64,000 nucleotides of DNA from Devosia sp. (GCF_028290625.1 NZ_JAQGJM010000021.1:89191-153190), one strand, 5' to 3'; shown: positions 1-10,875, counted from the stretch's first letter. Notes: a model not told the origin generated them from the sequence alone. Translations and numbers: made by a program.

Positions 1-58
1 CCCGGGACGGCATGGACGGTCTGGCCCTCCCTCAGAACTGATCCTCCAGGAGTTCTCA

Positions 59-1579
59 ATGAAAAAGTTACTGCTCGCGCTCGCAGCGACGCTGCTGATC
101 GGACAGGCGGCTCTGCCGGCTCTTCCGGTCGCCGCCCAGGAATATGGCGGCACGTTGCACCTGAATTGGGGCACGCTGGATACGACGGATTTCCACCGTC
201 ACACCGGCACCATTTCCCTGCCGCATCCCTTTGCCGAAACCCTGACCTCGATCGCCAAGGACGGCAGCCCCAAGCCACTGCTCGCCGAAAGCTGGACCGT
301 TTCGGATGACGGGCTGACCTACACCTTCAAAATCCGCCAGGGCGTGAAGTTCCACAACGGTCGCATCATGACCGCCAAGGACATCCAGGCCAATTTCGAG
401 CGCATTCGCGACAAGGTCGAAGCCGGCTGGCTGACCACGGCGATGACGCATGTCGCAAGCTTCGAGACGCCGGACGACGCGACCTTCATCGTCAAGATGT
501 CCTCGCCGTTCTCGCCTTTCCTCAACCTGATCGCCGAAGCCTGGATCCTGGCCCCGGAATCTCCGGGTTGGGATGATGTCATCACCCAGCCGATCGGTAC
601 CGGTCCCTTCACCTTCGATAGCTGGACCCCGCAACTGGTGCTCAAAGGCTCCAAGTTCCCCGACTACTGGATGAAGGGTAAGCCCTATCTCGACGCCGTC
701 GAATTCGACGTGCGCGAGACGGCCGATCCCACGCTCGGCCTGCGTGCTGGCGACTACGATGTCGCCGACGTTCCGCTCGACAAGATCGAACTGCTCAAGG
801 GAGCCGGTTTCGATATCCAGTTCCTGGGCGGCACGAGCTGGAACTTCGTCTCCTTCAACAATCGCAATCCGCGTCCCCCGTTCGATAACGTCCGCATCCG
901 CGAAGCGCTCGAATGGGCTATCGACCGCAATCAGTTCTCCACGATCCTCTCCGGCAAATACGGTGAGCCCGGCAACCAGCCGGTCGGCAAGGACAACTTC
1001 TTCTTCGACGCCGATCTCGCCGCCAACGATCTGCACAATGCCCCCGATCTCGAAAAGGCCAAGCAGATCATCGCGGAAGAGGGCATCAAGCCGGCCGACT
1101 ACAACCTCTATGTGGTCACCACTGCCGGTAGCAAGTTCGGCCCGCTCGTTTCGCAGGTCCTGCGCCAGCTCGGTTTTGGCGTCAATATGAAGACGTTCGA
1201 CGACCTCGGCTACCAGCGCGCCCTGTCGGAATTCGATTGGGACATCTATCCCGGTGGTTCGGGCGCCCGTAACGACATCTTCCTGCGCTACGTCCGCATG
1301 ATGAGCGATGGTCCCAATCCGGGCCTCTGGGGCGGCATCCAGGATCCCGCGCTCGACGCCCTGATCAACCAGGCTGCCTCCAACCCTGACCCAGATGCCA
1401 GCCGCAAGCTCTATCTCGATGCCTGGAAGCTCGTGATGGACAAGCACTACACCTTCGGCATCAACCAGGCCCCCTCGGCCTTCGGCATCAGCCCCAAGGT
1501 GCATGACTTCACGGTTGGCTTCAACAACTCCGCCCACCGGGTCGATGGCGGTCTTGCCTTCACCTGGATCGAGCACTGA
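59..1579 (+). CDS. ABC transporter substrate-binding protein (peptide/nickel family, SBP_bac_5)
   Basis: Periplasmic solute receptor of a Dpp/Opp-type importer; it would bind an oligopeptide or similar ligand and deliver it to the permeases encoded just downstream. The 506-residue protein begins with a classic Sec signal peptide (MKKLLLALAA followed by a hydrophobic stretch) with probable cleavage after A26 (VAA|QE). The mature part shows the family pattern of an early PLLAESW segment and a GTGPF segment near residue 180. An AGGAG ribosome binding site lies about 6 nt before the ATG. It is the first gene of a four-gene operon. Ligand specificity cannot be read from sequence. Confidence 0.93.
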   Translation: MKKLLLALAATLLIGQAALPALPVAAQEYGGTLHLNWGTLDTTDFHRHTGTISLPHPFAETLTSIAKDGSPKPLLAESWTVSDDGLTYTFKIRQGVKFHNGRIMTAKDIQANFERIRDKVEAGWLTTAMTHVASFETPDDATFIVKMSSPFSPFLNLIAEAWILAPESPGWDDVITQPIGTGPFTFDSWTPQLVLKGSKFPDYWMKGKPYLDAVEFDVRETADPTLGLRAGDYDVADVPLDKIELLKGAGFDIQFLGGTSWNFVSFNNRNPRPPFDNVRIREALEWAIDRNQFSTILSGKYGEPGNQPVGKDNFFFDADLAANDLHNAPDLEKAKQIIAEEGIKPADYNLYVVTTAGSKFGPLVSQVLRQLGFGVNMKTFDDLGYQRALSEFDWDIYPGGSGARNDIFLRYVRMMSDGPNPGLWGGIQDPALDALINQAASNPDPDASRKLYLDAWKLVMDKHYTFGINQAPSAFGISPKVHDFTVGFNNSAHRVDGGLAFTWIEH

Positions 1580-1610
1580 TCCCAGTCCAAGCTAAACGAA
1601 GGGCCCGAAA

Positions 1611-2468
1611 ATGTCGGTCGAAGCCGCTCCCAGAACCTTCCGTCCATCATTGTCGGGCCACAGCCCGCTGACTGTGCTCGCCTACATCATCGTGACGGTC
1701 GCCCTCGTGGTGGCCGTCGCCGGCCCCTGGCTCATCACCCAGGACCCGCTGATGTTCAGCGCCGACGTTAATATGCCCCCTGGTAACGGCCACATCCTGG
1801 GGACCGACGACGCAGGGCAGGATGTCTATTCCCGCCTGGTCGTCGGCACCGGTCTCAGCCTTTTCTACGGCGCCAGCGCCGCGCTCGTGGCCCTCGTCAT
1901 CGGCTCCGTCATCGCCCTGCTCGCCATGGCGCTGGGGCGGCCGACTGAAATTGCCCTCTTTGCCTTCATTGACCTGATCCGCGCCCTGCCCGGCATTCTG
2001 TTCGCCCTAGCCTGCATCGTCGCCTTTGAGCCCGGCGTCGGCTCCGTGGTGCTGGCGCTCGGCGTGTCCTTCGCTCCCAATTTTGCCCTGATCACCCGCG
2101 CCACCTACCTGCAGCAGATGGCCCAGCCCTATACATCCGCAGCCAAGGTGCTCGGTGCCGGGCGCCTGCGCATCGCGCTGGTGCATGTGCTGCCCAACAT
2201 CGCCGGCGCTCTCATCACCCAGTTCGCCATGATCCTGCCGCGCTGCATCGTTTCGGAATCGGTGCTGAGCTTCCTGGGCCTGGGCGTTTCGCCCGAAACC
2301 CCGACCTGGGGCCGCATGATCGCCAGCGCCACCTCCTACATCGAAGAGGCCCCGCACGCCGCGCTCGCGCCCATCATCGCGCTGTCGCTGGTCACTTTCG
2401 CGCTGGCCATCGTGGGCAATTCCATCCGCAAACGCTTCAACGTCTCCCGCAAGAGTGTCACGCTATGA
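1611..2468 (+). CDS. ABC transporter permease, DppC-like
   Basis: Inner-membrane permease of the peptide-type importer (285 aa). One N-terminal membrane span (about residues 20-42) is followed by a periplasmic loop and the BPD_transp_1 core. The cytoplasmic EAA loop is visible near residues 173-195 (AAKVLGAGRLRI then HVLPN), which contacts the ATPase. The C-terminal FLGLGVSPETPTWG segment is typical of DppC/OppC proteins. It lies 31 nt after the binding-protein gene, and its stop overlaps the next permease start as ATGA, implying translational coupling. The order here is C-type then B-type, the reverse of the usual dppB-dppC. Confidence 0.93.
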   Translation: MSVEAAPRTFRPSLSGHSPLTVLAYIIVTVALVVAVAGPWLITQDPLMFSADVNMPPGNGHILGTDDAGQDVYSRLVVGTGLSLFYGASAALVALVIGSVIALLAMALGRPTEIALFAFIDLIRALPGILFALACIVAFEPGVGSVVLALGVSFAPNFALITRATYLQQMAQPYTSAAKVLGAGRLRIALVHVLPNIAGALITQFAMILPRCIVSESVLSFLGLGVSPETPTWGRMIASATSYIEEAPHAALAPIIALSLVTFALAIVGNSIRKRFNVSRKSVTL

Positions 2469-3394
2469 ACCCGCATCTGCTGCGTCTGCTGGGCTCCATC
2501 GGCCTCGATATCCTGCGCTCGCTCGCCATCGCGCTGGGCATTATCATCTTCACCTTTTTCGTCATCCGCATGATCCCCGGCGATGTCGTCGACGTGCGCG
2601 GCGTCGAGGGCTCGCTGACCTATTCGCAGCAGACCTCGATGCGCGAAGATCTCGGCCTCAACCAGCCCTGGCTCACCCAGTTCGGCGAATGGAGCGGCAT
2701 GATCCTCTCCGGCGATCTTGGCGAGTCGTCGCGCTATAACCGGCCCATCGTCGACCTGCTCGCCATCGTCCTGCCCTCGACACTGATGCTCGGCGCCACC
2801 GCCCTGGCGATTGGCCTCATCTTCGGCATCAGCCTTCCCACGCTGGCCTGTCTGTTTCCACGATCGATCTTTGTTGGGATCGTCGAGTTCATCACCATCT
2901 GGTCCATCACCATGCCGACATTCTCGATCGGGATCATGTCGGTGATCGTCTTTGCTGTATGGCTGGATTGGATACCGGCTATCGGCAATTTCCTCGTCCC
3001 GGCCATCATCCTTGGCGTCGATACGACGGGGAGCCTCGCCAAGATGCTCTACGAGGACATGAAGGACGTCGAGTCGAGCGAATATGTCCGCGCCGCTCGG
3101 GCCAAGGGTCTCAGCCGTTCCCGCATCATCCTGCGCCACGTCCTGCCCAACGCGCTCTCGGTCACCATCGCGCTGATCGGCATGATGCTAGCCGGCATCT
3201 TTACTGGCGCCCTCACCATGGAAGTCGTGTTCGGCCTGCCCGGCCTTGGCACCATGACGCTGCAGGCGATCCAGGGCCGCGACTATCCGGTCGTGCAGGC
3301 CATCATCATTTGGCTGGGGCTGGCGGTGATCTTCGCCAACCTCATGACCGAAATCATCCGCAAACTCGTCGACCCCCGCCTGAGGACATCATGA
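2465..3394 (+). CDS. ABC transporter permease, DppB-like
   Basis: Second inner-membrane permease (309 aa) that would pair with the DppC-like subunit. The N-terminus has the DppB-type first helix ending in FFVIRMIPGD, then a periplasmic segment with the FG(E/D)W and GDLGESSRYN patterns. The EAA loop sits near residues 205-227 (YVRAARAKGLSRSRI then HVLPNA). The C-terminus has GLPGLGTM and RDYPVVQ, diagnostic for this family. Start and stop both overlap the neighbours by 4 nt (ATGA at 2465-2468 and 3391-3394), so the permeases and the ATPase are probably co-translated. Confidence 0.93.
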   Translation: MNPHLLRLLGSIGLDILRSLAIALGIIIFTFFVIRMIPGDVVDVRGVEGSLTYSQQTSMREDLGLNQPWLTQFGEWSGMILSGDLGESSRYNRPIVDLLAIVLPSTLMLGATALAIGLIFGISLPTLACLFPRSIFVGIVEFITIWSITMPTFSIGIMSVIVFAVWLDWIPAIGNFLVPAIILGVDTTGSLAKMLYEDMKDVESSEYVRAARAKGLSRSRIILRHVLPNALSVTIALIGMMLAGIFTGALTMEVVFGLPGLGTMTLQAIQGRDYPVVQAIIIWLGLAVIFANLMTEIIRKLVDPRLRTS

Positions 3395-5055
3395 CCCAAG
3401 CTCCCCTGCTCGCAGTCTCGGACCTGCGCGTCACTATCACGGCGAATGCCGGCACGGCCCGGGTCGTGGATGGCGTGTCGTTCAGCATCGCCGAAGGCCG
3501 CACCCTGGCTCTCGTGGGAGAGTCCGGATCGGGCAAATCGATGACGGCGATGTCGCTGCTCGCCCTCACCCCGGCCGGCGTCCAGATCGAAACCATGGGC
3601 ACCGCGATGTTCGGCGGCCGCGACCTGCTGACGCTGTCGGAGGCTGAATTGCGCCAGGTCCGCGGCCGGCAGATCGCCGTGGTGTTCCAGGACCCCGCCG
3701 CGGCGCTCGATCCGCTGATGACCGTCTTCAAGCAGATCCGCGAGTCGCTGCCGCCCGGACAGCGGGGCGATGGCGCGCGGCGCAGAGTGCGCGAACTGCT
3801 CGTCGAAGTGGGGCTCGATAGCATACCCCATATCGAGCGCCGCTATCCGCACGAGCTCTCCGGCGGCCAGCAGCAGCGCGTGGCGATCGCCTCGGCCCTG
3901 GCCGGCAACCCAAGCCTGCTCATCGCCGACGAGCCCACCACGGCGCTCGACATGACCGTGCAGGCGCAAATCCTGGAGCTGCTCAGTTCGCTCAGGAAGG
4001 CACGGCGCATGGCCATGCTGCTGATCACCCATGATCTTGGCGTGGTCGCCGCCCACGCCGATGACGTGGTCGTGCTACGCAAGGGCGTCACGGTGGAAGC
4101 CGGGCCAACCGCCAGCGTCATTGCCAAGCCCCGCGACGCCTACACCCAGATGCTGCTCGATAGCCGGCCGCGACTCGATGCCGTCGCCAATTCCGGTGGC
4201 AAGCCGGACCAGGCAGCGCCCCTGCTCTCAATCGAGGACCTCACCGTCTCCTATCCCGGCCACAATGCCTTTGCGCGGCGCGTCACCGCCGTCGATGGGG
4301 TCAGCCTGTCGCTGCCCCGCGGCAGTGCCCTGGGTATTGTGGGCGAAAGCGGCAGCGGCAAGAGCACCATTGCCAAGGCCATAGTCGGCCTCACGCCGAT
4401 CGAAGGCGGCTCGATCTCCTTCGATGGCAAACGCCTGGTCAATCCCGGATCGATGCCCGCCGCGATGCGCGCGCGCCTGCAATACATTTTCCAGGACTCC
4501 TACGGCGCGCTCAATCCACGCATGACCGTGGAGAAGGCGATAGGCGAGCCCTTCGCCATCACCGGCATGCCGCATCGGCAGCGGCGCGACGCCATCGTCG
4601 CCCTGCTGAACGAGGTGGGCCTTTCGGACACCCTGCTGGGGCGTCTGCCGCGCGAATTGTCGGGCGGCCAGCGACAGCGCGTCAACATCGCCCGCGCCCT
4701 CGCGCTGTCGCCCGAAGTGCTCATCTGCGACGAGATCGTCTCCGCGCTGGACGTGTCCATCCAGGCCCAGGTGATAAAGCTGCTCAAGGAGTTGCAGCGC
4801 AGCCGCTCGCTGAGCTTGTTGTTCATCAGCCACGACCTTGGCGTCATCGCCGAAATTTGCGACCGCGTCATGGTGATGCGCGCCGGCAAGGTTCTTGAGG
4901 AAGGCCCGGTACGGACCGTTTTCGATACGCCGACCCAACCCTACACCCGCGGACTTCTGGCCGCGGCCGAAGCATTGGAGGGAGTTGGTTCGCATCCGCG
5001 CCCGTCCGCCGGCGTGCTGGCCATCCAGCCGGCCGAGGCGCTGCTGACGCACTAG
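3391..5055 (+). CDS. ABC transporter ATP-binding protein, fused double ATPase (DppD-DppF type)
   Basis: Energy subunit of the importer, with two nucleotide-binding domains in one 554-aa chain instead of separate DppD and DppF. Domain 1: Walker A GESGSGKS (about 43-50), signature LSGGQQQR (about 155), Walker B with [12 protein letters not shown]. Domain 2: Walker A GESGSGKS (about 317-324), signature LSGGQRQR (about 422), Walker B LLICDE-type followed by IVSALD, where the usual Pro-Thr after DE is replaced by Ile-Val. I chose the ATG at 3391 because it overlaps the preceding stop; the frame is open further upstream, but that part lies inside the permease gene and has no membrane or ATPase character. 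Confidence 0.92.
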   Translation: MTQAPLLAVSDLRVTITANAGTARVVDGVSFSIAEGRTLALVGESGSGKSMTAMSLLALTPAGVQIETMGTAMFGGRDLLTLSEAELRQVRGRQIAVVFQDPAAALDPLMTVFKQIRESLPPGQRGDGARRRVRELLVEVGLDSIPHIERRYPHELSGGQQQRVAIASALAGNPSLLIADEPTTALDMTVQAQILELLSSLRKARRMAMLLITHDLGVVAAHADDVVVLRKGVTVEAGPTASVIAKPRDAYTQMLLDSRPRLDAVANSGGKPDQAAPLLSIEDLTVSYPGHNAFARRVTAVDGVSLSLPRGSALGIVGESGSGKSTIAKAIVGLTPIEGGSISFDGKRLVNPGSMPAAMRARLQYIFQDSYGALNPRMTVEKAIGEPFAITGMPHRQRRDAIVALLNEVGLSDTLLGRLPRELSGGQRQRVNIARALALSPEVLICDEIVSALDVSIQAQVIKLLKELQRSRSLSLLFISHDLGVIAEICDRVMVMRAGKVLEEGPVRTVFDTPTQPYTRGLLAAAEALEGVGSHPRPSAGVLAIQPAEALLTH

Positions 5056-5203
5056 GAGGCGGGAGGGGAACTCGGCGTGAGCTTGACGCTGCCGAGCAGC
5101 GTGGGCTAACAACTGGCCAAAGCAATTGATTTTTCATCGCTTTGAGTTGCGGGGTTCGACCCTTTCCCGGCGTGCCATTCTCCTTCCATCTGGCGGTTAG
5201 CCC

Positions 5204-5731
5204 ATGTCCCAGGACACTATCGATCTGGTCAAGGTGATGGTGGTGAGCCTGCTCATCTTCGCCGTCAGCACTATGGCCGTCGTCTATCTGCTGGTCCTGT
5301 TCCGTACCTATGGCGGGGCCGTGCCGGTGATCGGCAAGCTGCCGAGCCTCGATCTTGGCGCGATCATCCCCGCGCTGGCGGAGACGCGACTGTTCGTCAT
5401 TTTGGGCGCCATGTTCGTGATGGGCAGCGGCATCAGCCTGATCCTGACCAGCGTCACCATCGATATGGCGATGCTCATTATTGCCAAGGCGATGAGCCTG
5501 CTGATCACCGCGATGTTCGGCGTGCTGGCCGGCCTCTGGGGCTATGTACGGCTGTCGCAGGGCACCGAGTTGGCGCTGCCGGGCATCAACCGTCTGGCAA
5601 TCGCGCTGATCGTGTTCTTCGTGCTGTCGTCGCTCTTGCGCAACGCAACCTTCCGCGGCTGGGGCGCCATGCGGCTCGTCGCGGCGCTTGCCATGATCAT
5701 CCTGGCGCCGGTGCTGCTGGTCTCGCTCTAG
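5204..5731 (+). CDS. Small integral membrane protein of unknown function
   Basis: A 175-residue, strongly hydrophobic protein with about four or five predicted membrane spans (roughly residues 10-32, 60-85, 95-118, 128-145 and 155-174). I do not recognise a family. There is no signal peptide with a cleavage site and no conserved charged or Cys/His motif. It stands alone between the ABC importer operon and map. Its TAG stop overlaps the stop of the convergent map gene by 4 nt (CTAG at 5728-5731). The codon pattern looks like its neighbours, so I take it as real. Confidence 0.75.
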   Translation: MSQDTIDLVKVMVVSLLIFAVSTMAVVYLLVLFRTYGGAVPVIGKLPSLDLGAIIPALAETRLFVILGAMFVMGSGISLILTSVTIDMAMLIIAKAMSLLITAMFGVLAGLWGYVRLSQGTELALPGINRLAIALIVFFVLSSLLRNATFRGWGAMRLVAALAMIILAPVLLVSL

Positions 5732-6483
5732 GCGGCCAGTGTTACCACGACCGCACCGCGCGGCGTTGCCACCACCGTATGCTCATACTGCACGCAAGGC
5801 GCTGACGGCCGAGCCACCAGCGTCCATTCGTCATCCGCCGATTTCTGATCGGCCATCCTGCCGCCCAGCGACAAAAACGGCTCGATGGTGAACACTAGGC
5901 CATTGGTCATACGGCGGCGTTCGGACTTGTCGGGCCAGGTCGAGATTTCGCCCGGCTCGTCATGCAGGCTGTCGCCGACGCCATGGCTGGCGAGATTGCG
6001 GATCAGCGTATAGCCGCCCTTGCTGGCGAATTTGCCGATGGCGTCGCCGATGTCGGCCAGCGGCGCCCCTGCCCGCACGGCACGAATACCGGCCCACATG
6101 GCCTTCTTGCCATCGCGGCACAGCGCGTCGAGCTTACTGCTGCTGGGCGCGACGACAAAAGACGCGCCGGTATCGGCGAAGACGCCGTCTTTTTCCGCCG
6201 ACACGTCGATATTGACCAGATCGCCAGGCTGGATCACCCGATCGCCGGGAATGCCGTGGGCGATTTCCTCGTTGATCGAGATGCAGGTGGCGCCCGGAAA
6301 ATCATAGGTGATCTGCGGCGCCGATAGCGCCCCGTGCCGGGCCAGTAGAATCCGGCCCAGATCATCAAGCTCCGCCGTAGTCATGCCCGGACGCATGGCG
6401 GCTGCCATGGCGTCGCGGGTCAGGGCGCAGATGCGGCCGATGGCCTTGAGTTTTTCGAGTTGCTCGTCGGTTTCGATCGTCAA
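5728..6483 (-). CDS. map: Type I methionine aminopeptidase
   Basis: Removes the initiator methionine from nascent cytosolic proteins, using a di-metal centre. The 251-aa length fits the bacterial type I enzyme, which has no N-terminal extension. All expected residues are visible: substrate-binding His76 (AHGIP) and metal ligands Asp93, Asp104 (DGVFADTG), His167 (SHGVGDSLHDEP), Glu201 (FTIEP) and Glu234 (QYEHT). These match the Escherichia coli spacing to within a few residues. It follows pgi by only 4 nt on the same strand and is probably co-transcribed with it. Its stop overlaps the convergent membrane-protein gene by 4 nt. Confidence 0.96.
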   Translation of the reverse strand: MTIETDEQLEKLKAIGRICALTRDAMAAAMRPGMTTAELDDLGRILLARHGALSAPQITYDFPGATCISINEEIAHGIPGDRVIQPGDLVNIDVSAEKDGVFADTGASFVVAPSSSKLDALCRDGKKAMWAGIRAVRAGAPLADIGDAIGKFASKGGYTLIRNLASHGVGDSLHDEPGEISTWPDKSERRRMTNGLVFTIEPFLSLGGRMADQKSADDEWTLVARPSAPCVQYEHTVVATPRGAVVVTLAA

Positions 6484-6487
6484 ATGC

Positions 6488-8128
6488 TTAGCCCTTGTGG
6501 CTCAAATAGTAGCCCAACAGGCCCTTTGTAGAGCTGTCGTGACCGTCGCTGCTGGCCTCGCCTTTTACCTTTGGCAACAAGGCCTTGGCGAGCTGCTTGC
6601 CGAGTTCGACGCCCCACTGGTCATAGGAATTGATGTTCCAGATGACGCCCTGGACGAACACCTTGTGCTCATACATGGCGACCAGCGTACCCAGCATTTC
6701 TGGCGTCAATTGCGGATAAAACAGCGTGTTGGACGGGCGATTGCCGGGGAACACCTTATGCGGCGCTAGCTCCTTGATCTTGCCCTTATCAAGGCCTTGC
6801 GCCTTGAGTTCGAGGATAACCTCTTCCTCGGTCTTGCCCAGCATCAGCGCTTCAGACTGCGCCAGCACGTTGGCAACCAGCTTGTCGTGATGCGGCGGCA
6901 GGCTCTCATGCGGCTTGGCGGCGATCAGGAAATCGGTCGGGATAACGTCGGTGCCCTGATGAATCAGCTGGAAGAAGGCGTGCTGGCCATTAGTGCCCGG
7001 CTCGCCCCAGACGATGGCGCCGGTCGACCAGCCAACGGCCTTGCCGCCCAGCGTCACGGACTTGCCGTTGCTCTCCATATCGAGCTGCTGCAGATAGGCC
7101 GGCAGGCGCGACAGGCGCTGGTCGTAGGGGATCACGGCCTGGGTCGAAAAACCCCAGACATTGCGATACCAGACGCCGAGCAAGCCAAGAATAACGGGTA
7201 GATTCTGCTCCAACGGCGTGGTCAGGAAATGCTGATCCATCGCATCGGCGCCCTTGAGAATCTTGGCGAAATTCTCGTAGCCGACGGCCAGCGCCACCGG
7301 CAGCCCGATGGCCGACCAGATCGAATAACGCCCGCCGACCCAGTCCCAGAAACCGAAAATGCGGTCTTCGCGGATGCCGAAGCCCTTGCAGGCCTCGATA
7401 TTGGTCGAAACGGCGGCGAAATGATCGGCGACCGCATGATCGCCTAGAGCGTCGGCGATCCACTTCCGGGCGGAGGCGGCATTGGTCATGGTTTCGTCGG
7501 TGGTGAAGGTCTTGGACGCGATGATGAACATCGTCGTCTGCGGCTTCAGCCGCTTGAGCACGTCATGGATATGCGCGCCGTCGACATTGGAGACGTAATG
7601 CGCGTGCAGGTCGGCGCGGGTATAGGGCTCCAGCGCCAGCGTGACCATGGCCGGGCCGAGGTCCGAGCCACCGATGCCGATGTTCACCACATCGGTGATC
7701 TGCTCGTTGGTGTGGCTGCGAATGACGCCATTGCGCACGTCATTGGTGTAGCTCTCGATATGCGACAGCACGGCGCGGATATCGGGCATCACATCCTTGC
7801 CGTCGACCGGAACCGGCTTATCGCCCTGATAGCGCAGCGCCATATGCATCACGGCGCGGTCTTCGGTGATGTTGATATGCTCGCCCTCGCACATCTGGGT
7901 CCGGCGTTCCTCGACGCCGGCGGCCCGCGTCAGGTCGAACAAGGCGGCCATCACGTCTTCGTCGATGCGGTTCTTGGAATAGTCGAGCAGCAGGTCGCCG
8001 GCCGTGGCGGAATAGCGCTTGAAGCGGTTCGGATCGATGGCGAACTGAACGCGCATCGGCGTTTCCGCGAGGCGCTTCTTATGCTTGTCGAGCGACGCGA
8101 AACTGGCCTTGCGCCCTGATTTTGCCAT
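6488..8128 (-). CDS. pgi: Glucose-6-phosphate isomerase
   Basis: Interconverts glucose 6-phosphate and fructose 6-phosphate in the cytosol. The 546-aa length matches the classic bacterial Pgi. Visible signatures are GIGGSDLGP (phosphate-binding region), [23 protein letters not shown], the active-site block [15 protein letters not shown] with the catalytic Glu and His, and a C-terminal [11 protein letters not shown]. It is the first gene of a short pgi-map unit, 36 nt downstream of the tgt stop, so it could also receive read-through from tgt. Confidence 0.97.
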   Translation of the reverse strand: MAKSGRKASFASLDKHKKRLAETPMRVQFAIDPNRFKRYSATAGDLLLDYSKNRIDEDVMAALFDLTRAAGVEERRTQMCEGEHINITEDRAVMHMALRYQGDKPVPVDGKDVMPDIRAVLSHIESYTNDVRNGVIRSHTNEQITDVVNIGIGGSDLGPAMVTLALEPYTRADLHAHYVSNVDGAHIHDVLKRLKPQTTMFIIASKTFTTDETMTNAASARKWIADALGDHAVADHFAAVSTNIEACKGFGIREDRIFGFWDWVGGRYSIWSAIGLPVALAVGYENFAKILKGADAMDQHFLTTPLEQNLPVILGLLGVWYRNVWGFSTQAVIPYDQRLSRLPAYLQQLDMESNGKSVTLGGKAVGWSTGAIVWGEPGTNGQHAFFQLIHQGTDVIPTDFLIAAKPHESLPPHHDKLVANVLAQSEALMLGKTEEEVILELKAQGLDKGKIKELAPHKVFPGNRPSNTLFYPQLTPEMLGTLVAMYEHKVFVQGVIWNINSYDQWGVELGKQLAKALLPKVKGEASSDGHDSSTKGLLGYYLSHKG

Positions 8129-8164
8129 GTCGATAAACCTTTTCTGAACGCTGGATAGACGGTT

Positions 8165-9292
8165 TTAGAGCGGCGGCAGGTCGCCGGCGTCCCACGATGA
8201 ACGGGTCGCGGCGGCGAAGTCGGAAAAACTATTGATCTCTATCGCCGCGCGGGCCCCTTGGACCAGCTCTTGATAATAGGCCAGGTTGATCTGGGAAAGG
8301 ATCATTGCGCCTAAAATCTCTTCGGTCCTGACCAGATGATGAAGATAGGCGCGCGAAAAACGGCGGCAATTGGAATTGGGCGACGCTTCGTCGATGGGAC
8401 GATGATCATCCTTATGCCGGGCGTTTTTCAGGTTGATGACGCCGAACCGGCTATAGACATGACCGTGGCGGCCAGCCCGGGTCGGATGGACGCAATCGAA
8501 CATGTCGATGCCGCGCCCGATGGCGCCCAGAATATCATCGGGCTTGCCGACGCCCATCAGGTAGCGCGGACGATCGGTCGGCAGCTCCGGCGTGATCTCT
8601 TCGATGACGCGGAACATGACTTCCTGTGGTTCGCCCACGGCGAGGCCGCCGACCGAGTAACCATCAAAGCCGATTGAGGTCAGTCCTGCCGCTGAACGGG
8701 CACGCAGTTCAGCAGAGTCCCCGCCCTGCACGATGCCGAACAGCGCGCGGTTCTGCTGGTTGTTGAACGCGGTCTTGGAGCGGTCAGCCCAGCGGAGCGA
8801 CAGCTCCATGGCGCGCTCCATTTCCTTGTACTCGGCCGGTAGCGCGATGCACTCGTCGAGCTGCATAATGATGTCGCTGTCGAGCAGCGTCTGGATCTCG
8901 ATGGAACGCTCGGGCGTCAGCTCATACGCGGTGCCGTCGATATGCGAGCGGAAGGTCACGCCCTTCTCTGTCAACTTGCGCAGCTTGCTGAGCGACATGA
9001 CCTGGAAGCCACCGCTATCGGTTAGGATCGGCCGCTGCCAGTCCATGAAGGTGTGCAGACCACCAAGCCCGGCAACGCGCTCGGCACCGGGCCGCAGCAT
9101 CAGGTGATAGGTGTTGCCCAAGAGGATATCGGCGCCGGTTTCGCGTACCTGTTCGGGATACATGGCTTTGACGGTGCCGAGCGTGCCCACGGGCATGAAG
9201 GCGGGGGTCTGGATATCGCCGCGCGGTGTATCGATGCGGCCGCGCCGCGCCATGCCGTCGGTGGCGGAAAGGGTAAAAGTCACTTGTTTCAT
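8165..9292 (-). CDS. tgt: Queuine/preQ1 tRNA-ribosyltransferase
   Basis: Exchanges the wobble guanine of tRNAs with GUN anticodons for preQ1 in queuosine synthesis; QueA, encoded nearby, acts next. The protein is 375 aa from the ATG giving MKQVTF; an upstream in-frame start would add 12 proline-rich residues not seen in the family. Present are [12 protein letters not shown] (Asp92, general acid/base), GGLAVGEP, and DMFDC...PTRAGR with the nucleophilic Asp. Oddly, the C-terminal zinc site is degraded: the family CxCxxC before the SRAYLHHL block reads SPNSNC here, keeping only the third Cys. This may be a lineage trend in Rhizobiales. Confidence 0.95.
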   Translation of the reverse strand: MKQVTFTLSATDGMARRGRIDTPRGDIQTPAFMPVGTLGTVKAMYPEQVRETGADILLGNTYHLMLRPGAERVAGLGGLHTFMDWQRPILTDSGGFQVMSLSKLRKLTEKGVTFRSHIDGTAYELTPERSIEIQTLLDSDIIMQLDECIALPAEYKEMERAMELSLRWADRSKTAFNNQQNRALFGIVQGGDSAELRARSAAGLTSIGFDGYSVGGLAVGEPQEVMFRVIEEITPELPTDRPRYLMGVGKPDDILGAIGRGIDMFDCVHPTRAGRHGHVYSRFGVINLKNARHKDDHRPIDEASPNSNCRRFSRAYLHHLVRTEEILGAMILSQINLAYYQELVQGARAAIEINSFSDFAAATRSSWDAGDLPPL

Positions 9293-9376
9293 GGCGGGGT
9301 TTCTAGCTGGTCGCGCCAATGGTAACAACCACTGCGTGCAGCCGATTATGGCACCGCGCCAACACCGAGGTTGCCC

Positions 9377-9793
9377 ATGCTTCGCCTACTGTCCGCCGCC
9401 ATGATGTTCGCGGCCCTGAGCACTGTCGCCTACGCGCAGGAAGGCAGCTATGCGGGCAGTGGCGAGGGCGAGTTGACAGCGGTCATCCAGGCGCCGGGAG
9501 CGGACGGCTTTACCGAAATCGAGCTGTCGACGGCGACGCCGATCGAAGACGGCATGGGCGGTTGCTCCGGCGAGGTCAACGGCAGCGCGGAACTCAACAA
9601 GGCTGGAGGCACCTTTTACGCCTCTAACGAAGACTACGACCCAGCAGACGAATTCAGCGACGAATATTGCGAAGTCGCCATGACCTTCAAAAACGGCAAG
9701 CTCGTTATCGAGGAAGGCCCGGGCTGCATGCAGTACCACGGCGCCGCCTGCGGCTTTACCGGCGAGCTGACGCTGGACAAGGGCGCGAACTAA
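9377..9793 (+). CDS. Small secreted protein of unknown function
   Basis: A 138-aa exported protein. The ATG at 9377 is preceded by GAGG six nucleotides upstream, and gives a clean signal peptide ([10 protein letters not shown]...) with cleavage after A20 (AYA|QEG). The mature part is acidic, has four cysteines (GGCSG, EYCEV, PGCMQ, AACGF) and looks like a small beta-rich periplasmic domain. I do not recognise the family. It sits on the opposite strand between queA and tgt, breaking what is often a contiguous queA-tgt unit. Its stop overlaps that of queA by 4 nt (CTAA at 9790-9793). Confidence 0.78.
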   Translation: MLRLLSAAMMFAALSTVAYAQEGSYAGSGEGELTAVIQAPGADGFTEIELSTATPIEDGMGGCSGEVNGSAELNKAGGTFYASNEDYDPADEFSDEYCEVAMTFKNGKLVIEEGPGCMQYHGAACGFTGELTLDKGAN

Positions 9794-10875
9794 AGCCCGT
9801 TCTCGTCTTCCGGCATCTCGGCGCGCATCAGCAGCGACGAGTCGCCATACGAATAGAACCGATAGCCCTTTGCGATGGCGTGCTGGTAGGCGTCGCGCAT
9901 GACATCCATGCCCGCAAAAGCGCTGACCAGCATGAACAACGTCGACTTGGGCAAGTGGAAATTGGTCATCAGCACATCGACCGTCTTGAAGCGGAAGCCC
10001 GGCGTGATGAAAATCGAGGTATCGCCGCTGAACGGTTTCAGCGCGCCGGTGCGCACTGAGGCGGATTCGAGCAGGCGCAAGCTGGTGGTGCCAACCGCGA
10101 CGATGCGACCGCCAGCGGCCTTGGCGGCCAAGATGCGCTCGACAGTCGCCTGGTCGATCTCGCCCCATTCGGCATGCATGACGTGATCGTCGGTGTCCTC
10201 GGCCTTCATCGGCAGGAAAGTCCCTGCTCCCACATGGAGCGTCACCCGCTCGATTGTGACGCCGTGATCGGCCAGCTTTTGCAGCAGCTCTTCGGTGAAG
10301 TGCAGCCCGGCGGTGGGCGCGGCGACGGCGCCGTCATGGGCGGCATAGACCGTCTGGTAGTCGGTCTTGTCGCGATCCTCGATAGCGCGCTTGGCGCCGA
10401 TATAAGGCGGCAGCGGCATGGCGCCGTGCGACTTGATCGCCTCGTCGAGCGCCGCGCCACCGAGATCGAATTCCAGTGTGACCTCGCCGGTCTCTCCCTT
10501 GCCGGCGACCCGAGCAGTCAGCGCCGTGCCATCGCCATTGCCGAGTTCAAGCCGGTCGAGCAGCGCCAGCCGCTTGGCCGGACGGGCGAAGGCGCGCCAG
10601 GTATGGGCATCGTCGCGCTTGTGCAGGTTGAACGACACCGAGGCGCGGTTGTCGCCGCGAATACGGGTGCCGCGTAGTTCGGCTGGCAGCACGCGCGTAT
10701 CATTGATCACCAACACGTCGCCCGGCTTCAACAGCCAGAGCAGATCGGGAATATGGCGATCGGACAGGCCATGGACCGGGTCCACCACCAGCAGGCGCGC
10801 AGAATCGCGCGGCTCGGCCGGATGGAGCGCAATGAGGGATTCGGGGAGGTCGAAGTCGAAATCGGAAACACGCAT
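9790..10875 (-). CDS. queA: S-adenosylmethionine:tRNA ribosyltransferase-isomerase
   Basis: Adds the epoxycyclopentanediol moiety of epoxyqueuosine to preQ1-tRNA, using SAM as ribosyl donor. The 361-aa length and motifs fit QueA: N-terminal [67 protein letters not shown] and C-terminal [18 protein letters not shown]. It shares the queuosine pathway with tgt, about 500 nt downstream, from which it is separated by a small opposite-strand gene. The coaD-ppi-ppi-queA order on the minus strand suggests one transcription unit with spacers. Confidence 0.97.
   Translation of the reverse strand: MRVSDFDFDLPESLIALHPAEPRDSARLLVVDPVHGLSDRHIPDLLWLLKPGDVLVINDTRVLPAELRGTRIRGDNRASVSFNLHKRDDAHTWRAFARPAKRLALLDRLELGNGDGTALTARVAGKGETGEVTLEFDLGGAALDEAIKSHGAMPLPPYIGAKRAIEDRDKTDYQTVYAAHDGAVAAPTAGLHFTEELLQKLADHGVTIERVTLHVGAGTFLPMKAEDTDDHVMHAEWGEIDQATVERILAAKAAGGRIVAVGTTSLRLLESASVRTGALKPFSGDTSIFITPGFRFKTVDVLMTNFHLPKSTLFMLVSAFAGMDVMRDAYQHAIAKGYRFYSYGDSSLLMRAEMPEDENGL

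Noticed and set aside
68..1576. A 502-codon open frame antisense to the ABC binding-protein gene
   Set aside because: Shadow of a high-GC gene: no membrane, domain or start signal, while the plus strand has a signal peptide and family motifs.
2959..3390. N-terminal extension of the fused ATPase frame
   Set aside because: It lies inside the permease gene in another frame; the coupled ATG at 3391 starts directly before the first ATPase domain.
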